Of a DNA stretch of 9,367 nucleotides, positions 1 through 5,979 are shown piece after piece. The number at the start of each line of letters is the position of its first letter. Positions within the stretch are counted from its first letter, which is position 1. Position numbers and translations under genes: made by a program. The notes under the pieces are model-generated. The model made no database searches. It was not told the DNA's origin and worked only from the letters and a program-made list of their open reading frames with translations. Source of the DNA: a bacterium (lineage in GTDB: Bacteria > Thermosulfidibacterota > Thermosulfidibacteria > Thermosulfidibacterales > JALWSI01); the NCBI GenBank assembly GCA_027080315.1, contig JALWSI010000011.1, positions 1 to 9,367 of the forward strand, in the 5' to 3' direction.

Positions 1-1628
1 CTTTTGGGGATTAGGGCAGCGGCGGTGAGCAGATAGGCGGCAGAGGAGAGGTCTCCCGGCACCTGCCACCTTCTTGGCTCAAGGCTTCCGGGTTGCAAGA
101 TCACCCTGTTCTCCTCCCGCCACACCTTTGCACCGGCGTGTTTTAGCATCCTTTCGGTGTGATCCCTTGTGGGCATGGGTTCAACCACCACAGTCTCTCC
201 CTCTGCGTTCAGCCCCGCAAGCAGGATGGCAGACTTCACCTGAGCGCTTGCCACCGGTAGGGTGTACTCTATGGCCTTGAGAGTGCCTCCCCGTATGGCC
301 AAGGGGGGCAAAGAATCGTTGGCCCTGGCCATAATGTTGGCTCCCATTAGCCTCAGCGGCTTGATCACCCTGCCCATGGGCCTTCTCCTCAAAGAGGCGT
401 CTCCTGAAAGTACCGTGAAGAGGGGAAGGGAGGAGAGGATCCCCGTCATGAGGCGGAAGGTGGTGCCCGAGTTTCCTGCATCAAGCACGGCGTTGGGCTC
501 CTGCAGCTTTGGGACCCCCTCGCTGGTGACCACAATCTCTCTCCGCTGTTTTGAGATTCTCACCCCCAAAGCCCTTAGCACAGAGATGGTGGAGTTCACG
601 TCGTCACTCTCAAGAAGCCCCTCTATTCTTGACTCTCCTTCTGCCAGAGCCGACAGCATCACCGCCCGGTGAGAGATGGACTTGTCACCCGGCAGGGTGT
701 AGCTGCCTGTGAAAGGTTCCTCTCTGGGGTGCACCACTATCTCGTCCTGGGCCTCAAGGCTTCTTCTTGAGTAGCATGCCCGCTCAAGAAGGTTAAAAAG
801 GCGTTTTTTGTCCTTCTTCTTAATTGCCTGGTGAATGCTGGCCAGCTCTCTCTGGTAGATCTCAATGTGCTCAAGCAGGTTCTCCCGGTTCTGCAAAAAG
901 ATGGCCTGCCACATTGCCGGGTTGCTGGCGGCTATGCGGGTGAAGTCTTTGAATCCCCCGCCGGTGTACTCCAGAAGGGGAGAACCGCTCTTCTGGGCCG
1001 AGATTATTGCGTTCACCAGGGCGTAGGATACCGCGTGGGGAAGATGGCTAACGGCGCTGAACACCTCATCGTGGGTGTAGGGGTCCATGGTTTCCACCTG
1101 GGCTCCCAATGACTCCCAGAAGCCCTGCACCAGCTCCATGGCGCTGGCGTCCGTCTCCTCCAAGGGGGTTAACACCACCACTGCCCCTTCAAAGAGCCCC
1201 TCTACCGCGTTCTCCACCCCGCTCTTCTCTGTTCCTGCTATGGGATGCCCCCCTACGAATGGAACGCCCTCATGGGTGCATAGCCGGTGAAGCTCTGCCA
1301 CCAGCTCGCCTTTCACGCTGCCTGCGTCGGTGACCACGGTGTTTGGTGGCAGTATGGGGAGAATCTCCTCCAAAGCGAATCTTTCGGTGTCAACAGGGGA
1401 GGAGATCATCACCATCCAAGGGTTCTGCTCGTTTTTGAAAAGCTCCCTTTTAGGCTCGGTGAAGCCCCTTTGGATCAACCCCAGCTTCAGCCCCTTCTCA
1501 ATGGCCTCGGTATCGGGATCCAGAGCCACAATCTTCTCTACCAAGGGAGAGTTCTTGGCACACAGGGCTATTGAGCCTCCAATGAGACCAAGACCTACCA
1601 CAAGCAGGTTAACTCTCTTTGTATCCAT
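1..1628 (-). CDS. tyrA-aroA: Fused prephenate dehydrogenase / EPSP synthase (TyrA-AroA), C-terminus off the window
   Basis: A single open frame of 542 complete codons encodes two enzymes. Residues 1 to about 295 are prephenate dehydrogenase, which oxidatively decarboxylates prephenate to 4-hydroxyphenylpyruvate for tyrosine synthesis. Visible motifs are the Rossmann loop GLGLIGGS (12-19), TDAGSVK (100-106), GGHPIAGTEKSG (126-137) and SHLPHA (194-199). From about residue 300 the frame continues into EPSP synthase (3-phosphoshikimate 1-carboxyvinyltransferase), which joins PEP to shikimate-3-phosphate. It shows PGDKSISHR (313-321), DAGNSGTTFRL, SAQVKS, TRDHTERM and VPGDLSSAA. I followed every codon across the joint (about 842 down to 690) and found no stop. 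Roughly the last 190 residues of AroA are missing off the left edge. The ATG at 1628 follows AAGAGG (1639-1634) by 5 nt. TyrA-AroA fusions are known, for example in Pseudomonas and Acinetobacter. It is transcribed away from the gsp block. Confidence 0.9.
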   Translation of the reverse strand, partial: MDTKRVNLLVVGLGLIGGSIALCAKNSPLVEKIVALDPDTEAIEKGLKLGLIQRGFTEPKRELFKNEQNPWMVMISSPVDTERFALEEILPILPPNTVVTDAGSVKGELVAELHRLCTHEGVPFVGGHPIAGTEKSGVENAVEGLFEGAVVVLTPLEETDASAMELVQGFWESLGAQVETMDPYTHDEVFSAVSHLPHAVSYALVNAIISAQKSGSPLLEYTGGGFKDFTRIAASNPAMWQAIFLQNRENLLEHIEIYQRELASIHQAIKKKDKKRLFNLLERACYSRRSLEAQDEIVVHPREEPFTGSYTLPGDKSISHRAVMLSALAEGESRIEGLLESDDVNSTISVLRALGVRISKQRREIVVTSEGVPKLQEPNAVLDAGNSGTTFRLMTGILSSLPLFTVLSGDASLRRRPMGRVIKPLRLMGANIMARANDSLPPLAIRGGTLKAIEYTLPVASAQVKSAILLAGLNAEGETVVVEPMPTRDHTERMLKHAGAKVWREENRVILQPGSLEPRRWQVPGDLSSAAYLLTAAALIPK

Positions 1629-1744
1629 ACCAACCTCTTATCTTGCAGGGTTTTCCGCCTTTATCCAACAAAAAGGGGCCGAAGGGAAGGGGTTGTATCC
1701 CTTGCTCCTTGCCCATGGTGCTTTGATGGCCTAAGAGAGTTGGC
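1629..1744. other. Divergent intergenic region between tyrA-aroA and gspH
   Basis: These 116 bases separate two genes read outward, so they should hold promoters for both. I found no convincing -35/-10 pair for either direction. The tyrA-aroA ribosome site (AAGAGG on the minus strand, 1639-1634) and a weak gspH site (AAGAGAG, 1733-1739) lie at its two ends. A small inverted repeat, AAGGG (1687-1691) with CCCTT (1699-1703) around a 7-nt loop, is the only structure seen. Confidence 0.5.
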
Positions 1745-2230
1745 ATGATGAGGAGAGAAAGGGTTTCTCTTTGTGGCGGGGATGCCACCTCCTTTCTTGG
1801 TGAAAGGGGCTTCACCCTTATTGAGCTTCTGGTGGTGATGCTCATCTTGGGGCTTGTGGCCACCCTTTCTGGTATTCTGGTTATCAGAGGGGTTAAAGAG
1901 AATCGTCCTGTTGACTTTGAGCGCAGGTTTGTCAGAACCCTGCGCATGGCGAGACTTACTGCCATAAACAGAGGAGAACCGGTTCCTTTCGTGATAGACG
2001 CCAACACCAGAAGTTTCAGGATTGATGACGAAAAAGGGGTGAGTATTCCTGAAGAGGCTGAGATCAAGGGAGACGGCCTCTTGGAGGGAAAAGAGGGAGA
2101 ATCGTTTATTCTATTTTACCCCGATGGCAGCTCTTCTTCGGCTGAGCTAACCTTGGTGTGGGGAGACAGGTCGTGGAGAATATCGGTAGGCATTCTGGGA
2201 AAGGTGGAGGAAGAGAAGGCTTCACCCTGA
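1745..2230 (+). CDS. gspH: Type II secretion minor pseudopilin GspH
   Basis: A 161-residue prepilin-like protein of the type II secretion pseudopilus, expected in the inner membrane until assembled. The N-terminus shows a prepilin peptidase site, G22 then FTLIE (23-27), with the usual Glu at position +5 of the mature protein, followed by a hydrophobic helix to about residue 47. The globular part ends with a GspH-type strand region, FYPDGSSSSAE then a final IS-V-ILGKV segment. The 22-residue leader is rather long. A second ATG at 1748 sits 8 nt from the weak AAGAGAG site (1733-1739) and is an equally good start. This is the first gene of the block; the major pseudopilin gspG, which often precedes gspH, is not upstream. 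The H assignment rests on the PDGSSS-like C-terminus and gene order; the pseudopilin assignment is firm. Confidence 0.85.
   Translation: MMRRERVSLCGGDATSFLGERGFTLIELLVVMLILGLVATLSGILVIRGVKENRPVDFERRFVRTLRMARLTAINRGEPVPFVIDANTRSFRIDDEKGVSIPEEAEIKGDGLLEGKEGESFILFYPDGSSSSAELTLVWGDRSWRISVGILGKVEEEKASP
2160..2165 (+). promoter_or_regulatory. Ribosome binding site that decides the gspI start
   Basis: GGGGAG lies 7 nt before the GTG at 2173, inside the end of gspH. The earlier in-frame GTG at 2158 has no purine-rich site before it, so 2173 is preferred. Confidence 0.55.
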
Positions 2231-2751
2231 TTGAGGTTCTGATTTCTCTTCTCATCATCGCCTTTGGGCTTGTGGCGGTGATTGAGGGCCTCTCTGCCAG
2301 CTCGCGCCTTGTGTTTAAGAGCAAGCAGTATCAGGATGTTGGAGAGATTGCAGAGAGAGAGATGGAGCTGGTGCTGCTTCAGCTGAAAGAACTTAGAGAC
2401 CTGGGTGACGGGGGAGAGGTGACCTACACCAGAGAGTGGGGAGATGTGAGCTACCAGTGCAGGTTGAAGGTGAGCTCATACAACCTGGGAACCGAAAAGA
2501 GCGGAGCCAAGGATAAAGGGGGTGGAGAGATTCCCTTCTACAGGGTTGAGCTGCAGGTGACCACCCAGGGTGAGAAACCCCAATCCTTCACCTTGCAGAC
2601 CTCTTTTGCCGAGGAGAAGATAGTTGACTGGAGTACAAAGAACGCGGCAGGTTCGGGAAGGGGGATTCACTTTGGTGGAGGTGCTGGTGGCCCTAAGCAT
2701 AGGGGCCCTCATTTTCCTCTGCCTTTCCCTTTCCCTACGGGCAGGCGTTAA
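2173..2751 (+). CDS. gspI: Type II secretion minor pseudopilin GspI, with an unusual C-terminal tail
   Basis: A pseudopilin of the GspI/J/K tip complex. From GTG 2173 it has 192 residues, with a 16-residue leader ending in G16 before FTLIE (17-21), Glu at mature +5, and a hydrophobic helix (IEVLISLLIIAFGLVAVIEG). The start lies 58 bp inside gspH, and GTG 2158 in the same frame would add 5 residues. The recognisable body ends near KIVDW (residue 153). A further 39 residues, rich in Gly, Pro, His and Arg, are read from the same bases as the leader and membrane helix of GspJ, in another frame. GspI proteins are usually nearer 120-140 residues, so this tail is probably off-frame sequence kept only because no stop occurs, or the product of an indel. 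Identity as GspI follows from size, the pseudopilin N-terminus and its place between H and J. Confidence 0.82.
   Translation: MENIGRHSGKGGGREGFTLIEVLISLLIIAFGLVAVIEGLSASSRLVFKSKQYQDVGEIAEREMELVLLQLKELRDLGDGGEVTYTREWGDVSYQCRLKVSSYNLGTEKSGAKDKGGGEIPFYRVELQVTTQGEKPQSFTLQTSFAEEKIVDWSTKNAAGSGRGIHFGGGAGGPKHRGPHFPLPFPFPTGRR
2611..2616 (+). promoter_or_regulatory. Ribosome binding site for the TTG start of gspJ
   Basis: GAGGAG lies 7 nt before TTG 2624 and is the best site in this stretch. It supports a TTG start for gspJ inside the gspI frame. Confidence 0.6.
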
Positions 2752-3241
2752 CGCTGTAAGCAGGGGAGCTATCAGAAGCCAGGCGGAGGAGGAGATCACC
2801 TGCCTGAGAAGCCTGATTATGAGGCAATGGGAGAATCTGTACACAAAGAGGGTTGCCCTGCCCCATGGCGGCTCGGGGAGCTTTTTGGAGGGGGATAGTG
2901 AGGGGATATGGTACCTCACCTCGGCCCCTGTTATGGGCATCTCTCCCGGTGGAATAGTTGCCGTGCATATCTGGCTTAGCGGAGACGAGCTTATGCTGTC
3001 ACAGCATCCATGTCTCACAAAAGAGGACTTTGACACAAAAGGGGATTACCCCGAGCACGTGCTTTTGAAGAAGGTTGACCAGGTGAGGATCCGTTACCTT
3101 GAGGATATAAAAGGCAGATTGCCCGGTGATCTGGTGTGGAGGGATAGCTGGGAGAAGAACACCCCTCCCAAGGGGTTGGAGATGCTTATTAAACTGCAGG
3201 ATGGCAATGAGATCAGGATGTTTGCGGGAATCAGAGGGTAG
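2624..3241 (+). CDS. gspJ: Type II secretion minor pseudopilin GspJ
   Basis: A 205-residue pseudopilin, by family a partner of GspI and GspK in the tip of the pseudopilus. A 14-residue leader ends in G14 before FTLVE (15-19), with Glu at mature +5, followed by a hydrophobic segment (VLVALSIGALIFLCLSLSL). The size and the closing strand-rich region (LEMLIKLQDGNEIRMFAGIRG ends the protein, quoted here as two overlapping parts LEMLIKLQDG and GNEIRMF) fit GspJ. The TTG start at 2624 is supported by GAGGAG 7 nt upstream and gives a normal leader length. The first 128 bp overlap gspI in another frame, and the last 41 bp overlap gspK. Confidence 0.84.
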   Translation: MTGVQRTRQVREGGFTLVEVLVALSIGALIFLCLSLSLRAGVNAVSRGAIRSQAEEEITCLRSLIMRQWENLYTKRVALPHGGSGSFLEGDSEGIWYLTSAPVMGISPGGIVAVHIWLSGDELMLSQHPCLTKEDFDTKGDYPEHVLLKKVDQVRIRYLEDIKGRLPGDLVWRDSWEKNTPPKGLEMLIKLQDGNEIRMFAGIRG

Positions 3242-4031
3242 CGTACTTGTTGTAACCCTGTGGATCCTCTTTGTGGTGGCCATGCTTGGGGTGCAGTACA
3301 GCAAGATGTCTCGCATGGAGAGCCTTCTTCTCATCCACGGGGGAGAGCGGGCCAAGGCGAGGTACGCCGCCCTGGGGGGAATAGAGAAGGCCGCGGCTCT
3401 GCTCAAATTCTGGAATGGAAAGAGCTCCCCAGGGGAGGGTGAGGCCCTGTGGCCCTTGGGAGGCGAGATAGAGCTTCCCCAAGAGGGGGATGTTAAGCTC
3501 TATGCTGAGGTGGAGGATGAAGGGGATAAGCTCAACATAAACACCGCCAAACCCGAAGAGATAGCAGAGGCATTGGAGGATGCTGGCATGGACGAGGATA
3601 AGGCCTTGACCATAGCCGATTCCATTGCTGACTGGAGAGACAAGGACAACAATCGGCGTCCCCATGGTGCAGAGAAGGCAGACTACGAGGCGGCAGGCAA
3701 AAGCTATGGCCCCCCAAACCGCCCCTTTGAGAGCATTTTTGAGCTTCCTTTGGTTAATGGAGTTGACTGGGAGAGCTTCTGGGAAGAGCCCGGCCTTTAC
3801 CGCATCTTCACCATCTACGGCTCTAAGAAGAAAAAGCCCGAAGTGTTAGAGGAGCTGATGAAGGGAAAGGCCAATGCCACCGCCGAGGAAAAAGAGGCGT
3901 TTAAACTTGACGAGGGCGAGGTCTACCGTTTTACTGTGCGGGCCGAGGCGGCCAAAATTGAGGCCAAGGTTACTGCCTGGCTTCAGTACAGGGGAGGTAA
4001 ATTCTACCTGTTGGAGAAGAGGATTTGGTGA
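3201..4031 (+). CDS. gspK: Type II secretion pseudopilus tip protein GspK
   Basis: GspK caps the pseudopilus together with GspI and GspJ. From ATG 3201 it has 276 residues. A 13-residue leader ends in Gly before SVLVVTLWILFVVAML, a hydrophobic helix. Mature position +5 is Val, not Glu; lack of Glu5 is a known trait of GspK. The body has KLNINTAKPEE (about 110-120), the conserved stretch IADWRDKDN (142-150) followed by GAE, and PPNRPFESIFEL (171-182), all typical of the T2SSK domain. A Lys/Glu-rich segment (about 208-240) near the C-terminus looks flexible. The frame is open back to an ATG at 3126, but that would add residues with no leader character; ATG 3207 is another option. The start lies 41 bp inside gspJ, and the stop overlaps the start of gspL. 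Confidence 0.87.
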   Translation: MAMRSGCLRESEGSVLVVTLWILFVVAMLGVQYSKMSRMESLLLIHGGERAKARYAALGGIEKAAALLKFWNGKSSPGEGEALWPLGGEIELPQEGDVKLYAEVEDEGDKLNINTAKPEEIAEALEDAGMDEDKALTIADSIADWRDKDNNRRPHGAEKADYEAAGKSYGPPNRPFESIFELPLVNGVDWESFWEEPGLYRIFTIYGSKKKKPEVLEELMKGKANATAEEKEAFKLDEGEVYRFTVRAEAAKIEAKVTAWLQYRGGKFYLLEKRIW

Positions 4032-5266
4032 AAGCTTTACAGAAGAGGGTGGGTATCTACATTGGCCCCCAAAGGGTGTGCATAGTCTTCTTCCATCGTT
4101 CCCTGCAGGGCAAACTATCCTTTGTCTCAAAGGTGGAGGCCTCTTCTGTTGAAGAGCTGCCCAACTTCGTTCCCTTGGAGTGGAAAGGGGCAAGGGCCTA
4201 TGTGGCTCTTTCCAACCAGTGGACCACCCCGCTGCGTTTAACCTATCCCAAGGGGGTGATGCCCCAGCTACCAAAGGTGCTTCCCTACGATCTTCAGACC
4301 CATCTTCCAGAGGGCGAAGAGGGCACCTATGCCTACTCGGCCATAGAGGGGGAAGAGGATGTTACGGTTCAGGTCTCTTTCTTGGAGAGAGGACAACTTA
4401 GAGCCGTTCTTGATGCTGTCTCTGCTGCGGAGTTGAAAATAGGGGGGATGCTTCCCGCCTACTGGGCCTTGGTGAAAGCCGTTGAGGCCTCTTCTCAGTT
4501 TAAGGGCAGGGGAGGCTACACGGTGAAGGAGAACGGTTCCTTTGAAGGGGTTATCCTGAATCAGGAGGGGCGCTTTGATGGACTGGTGCCCTCCTCTCCC
4601 CATCTGGCCTCCATGGTGCTTGAAGAGGAGGGGGAGTTTCCACTTGAGGAGGCAGAGATTACAGAGGGAGTCACCTTTGAGCCCTGCTACCTCGTGGCCT
4701 ACGGAGCCCTATTGGCAGGAGAGGATCCCGTTACCCCGGCGTTCAAGGATGCCGGTTTCAAGGTTGAGCGCCAGCTGCCCTTGCATCTTCTGTTCTACCT
4801 TATTCCTCCTGCGGTTCTTGTGCTCATGACCCTCTTGATTGCCATCCCCATAAAGGGGCAGCAGGAGCAGCTTGCAGCTAAGAACCGGGAGTTTAAGAAG
4901 ATAAAGGCCCGACTGAGCAAGCTGGAGGCCAAGAGCAAAGAGAAGGAGAGGCTCCAGGCCATGATAAAGGCCCTCTCCTCTTTCAGGGCCGAGACCGGTC
5001 CCAAGAAGATAGATATTCTTCTTGAGCTCACAAAGAGGCTTCCCGAGGACGCATGGGTGAGCGACCTCAACATAAAGGGGAAAAAGATGACCATAAGGGG
5101 CCAGGCCGCTTCTGCCATAAGCCTCATCAATATTCTGGAGGAGTCTCCTCTTTTTCAGCATGTTCATTTCATCTCCTCTGTGACCAAGAACAGAAGCACA
5201 GGTAAAGAGTACTTCAACATCCAGCTTGATATTGTCTCTCCGAAACCCAAGGGGAAGAAGGGATGA
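4028..5266 (+). CDS. gspL: Type II secretion inner-membrane platform protein GspL (PilM/PilN-like layout)
   Basis: GspL links the cytoplasmic secretion ATPase GspE to the inner membrane and pairs with GspM. The protein has 412 residues from GTG 4028. Residues 1 to about 235 form a cytoplasmic actin-like region (GIYIGPQRV near the start; YLVAYGALLAG at 221-231). One membrane helix follows (about 252-274), then a Lys/Glu-rich coiled coil (about 279-318). The periplasmic ferredoxin-like domain (about 325-405) resembles PilN: ILLELTKRLPEDAWV, then IRGQAASAISLINILE. The start choice rests on the GTGA overlap with the gspK stop and on the purine-rich AGAGGA (4018-4023) 4 nt upstream; TTG 4025 would add one residue. 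The actin-like part is divergent, and I see no clear nucleotide-binding motif. The gene order K-L-M supports the name. Confidence 0.85.
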   Translation: MKALQKRVGIYIGPQRVCIVFFHRSLQGKLSFVSKVEASSVEELPNFVPLEWKGARAYVALSNQWTTPLRLTYPKGVMPQLPKVLPYDLQTHLPEGEEGTYAYSAIEGEEDVTVQVSFLERGQLRAVLDAVSAAELKIGGMLPAYWALVKAVEASSQFKGRGGYTVKENGSFEGVILNQEGRFDGLVPSSPHLASMVLEEEGEFPLEEAEITEGVTFEPCYLVAYGALLAGEDPVTPAFKDAGFKVERQLPLHLLFYLIPPAVLVLMTLLIAIPIKGQQEQLAAKNREFKKIKARLSKLEAKSKEKERLQAMIKALSSFRAETGPKKIDILLELTKRLPEDAWVSDLNIKGKKMTIRGQAASAISLINILEESPLFQHVHFISSVTKNRSTGKEYFNIQLDIVSPKPKGKKG

Positions 5267-5910
5267 GCGAGAACCAGGGAGAAAAGATAGCCAAAGCCCA
5301 GGAGCTCATGGGCAGGGTGAAGGGGATAGCCGAACACCTCCAGAGGCTCAGAGATCCCAAATACAGGGTAGAGCTCTTTGTAGGGGGGGTCTCTCTGCTT
5401 CTCACCTTGGCTATTTTGGTGTTCTGGACCGTTCCCACGGCCAAAGAGCTCTTTTTGCTCCACAGTGAGGTGAAGGCCAAGGAGAGGCTCATTGCCAAGG
5501 GAAAGAGGAGAATAAAGGAGCTTGAGAAACTGGCCAAGGAGACCAGGGCTTTGGAGGGGGAGAAGAAGAAGGTGGGAGCTTCCCTCTTTGTAGGTAAAGG
5601 GGCGCCATCTGCGGCAAAGGAGCTGGAGAAGATATTTAAACAGTTTGCCCGTGCGGAAAGCGGGCTCAGGGTGAGGCGTTACAACCTGAAGGAGACCAAA
5701 GAGTGGAAGGGCTACCATCTCTTCACCATAGACGTATCCTTTGAAGGCACTGTGAAGCACCTTGTTGATCTGTTGGAGGCCCTTGAGAACAAAGACGCCA
5801 GATTGAGGATAGCCACCCTCAAGGTTCGTAGCTACAACAACGCTTTAAGGAAGACAGCCACCTCCTCAAGGTTGAGGATAGACATGACCATAGAGGGGCT
5901 GGCTGAGTGA
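5263..5910 (+). CDS. gspM: Type II secretion inner-membrane platform protein GspM (PilO-like)
   Basis: A 215-residue bitopic protein expected to pair with GspL in the assembly platform. It has a short charged cytoplasmic segment (1-36), one membrane helix (about 37-57, VELFVGGVSLLLTLAILVFW), a Lys/Glu-rich periplasmic coiled coil (about 64-104) and a small alpha/beta domain (about 115-213) with the PilO/GspM pattern: FKQFARAESG, then YHLFTIDVSFEGTVKHLVDL. The ATG overlaps the gspL stop as ATGA, which implies translational coupling. It is the last gene of the block. No gspN, gspC or gspD follows, and no terminator is visible before the next promoter, so some read-through into hrcA is possible. 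Confidence 0.83.
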   Translation: MSENQGEKIAKAQELMGRVKGIAEHLQRLRDPKYRVELFVGGVSLLLTLAILVFWTVPTAKELFLLHSEVKAKERLIAKGKRRIKELEKLAKETRALEGEKKKVGASLFVGKGAPSAAKELEKIFKQFARAESGLRVRRYNLKETKEWKGYHLFTIDVSFEGTVKHLVDLLEALENKDARLRIATLKVRSYNNALRKTATSSRLRIDMTIEGLAE

Positions 5911-5926
5911 TGTCAGATCCCGTTAA

Positions 5927-5946
5927 ACCCTTGACAAATAAAGGGT
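5927..5946. promoter_or_regulatory. Inverted repeat around the hrcA -35 box, possible operator
   Basis: ACCCTT (5927-5932) and AAGGGT (5941-5946) are perfect 6-bp inverted arms separated by 8 bp, and the -35 hexamer starts in the left arm. The position would suit a repressor site. It does not match the CIRCE consensus TTAGCACTC-N9-GAGTGCTAA. No T tract follows, so it is not a typical terminator for gspM. Confidence 0.35.
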
Positions 5947-5959
5947 GGAGACCTATAAA
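5931..5959 (+). promoter_or_regulatory. Sigma70-type promoter of the hrcA-grpE-dnaJ operon
   Basis: TTGACA (5931-5936, six of six) and TATAAA (5954-5959, five of six) are separated by exactly 17 bp. Transcription should begin near 5966, giving a leader of only about 14 nt before the ATG at 5980, just enough for the GAGGAG site (5968-5973). The same bases partly fit a sigma32 pattern: CTTGACA, 14 bp, then ACCTATAAA against CCCCATNTA. Dual use is therefore possible but unproven. Confidence 0.75.
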
Positions 5960-5979
5960 AGGCTTCCGAGGAGAGAACC

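Noticed and set aside
1687-1703. Small hairpin AAGGG-N7-CCCTT in the divergent gap
   Set aside because: Only 5 bp, no T tract, and not placed at a gene end, so neither a terminator nor a clear operator.
74-1734. Several plus-strand open frames of 67-136 codons opposite tyrA-aroA
   Set aside because: They lie antisense to a well-supported enzyme fusion, have Pro/Arg/Ser-rich random-looking products and no ribosome sites of note.
1609-2067. Minus-strand open frame of 152 codons spanning the divergent gap and gspH
   Set aside because: It overlaps the start of tyrA-aroA and the whole prepilin signature of gspH on the other strand; its product is Ser/Arg-rich with no family features.
2158-2172. 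Upstream GTG start for gspI at 2158
   Set aside because: There is no purine-rich site before it, whereas GTG 2173 has GGGGAG 7 nt upstream.
2476-3036. Minus-strand open frame of 186 codons across gspI and gspJ
   Set aside because: The opposite strand carries clear pseudopilin genes; the product shows no domain-like features.
3126-3200. Upstream ATG start for gspK at 3126
   Set aside because: The extra 25 residues (Cys/Arg/Trp-rich) look like off-frame gspJ and would make the leader far too long.
5164-5760. Minus-strand open frame of 198 codons opposite gspL/gspM
   Set aside because: It is a shadow of the K/E-rich coding strand, giving a Leu/Phe/Pro-rich product without recognisable motifs.
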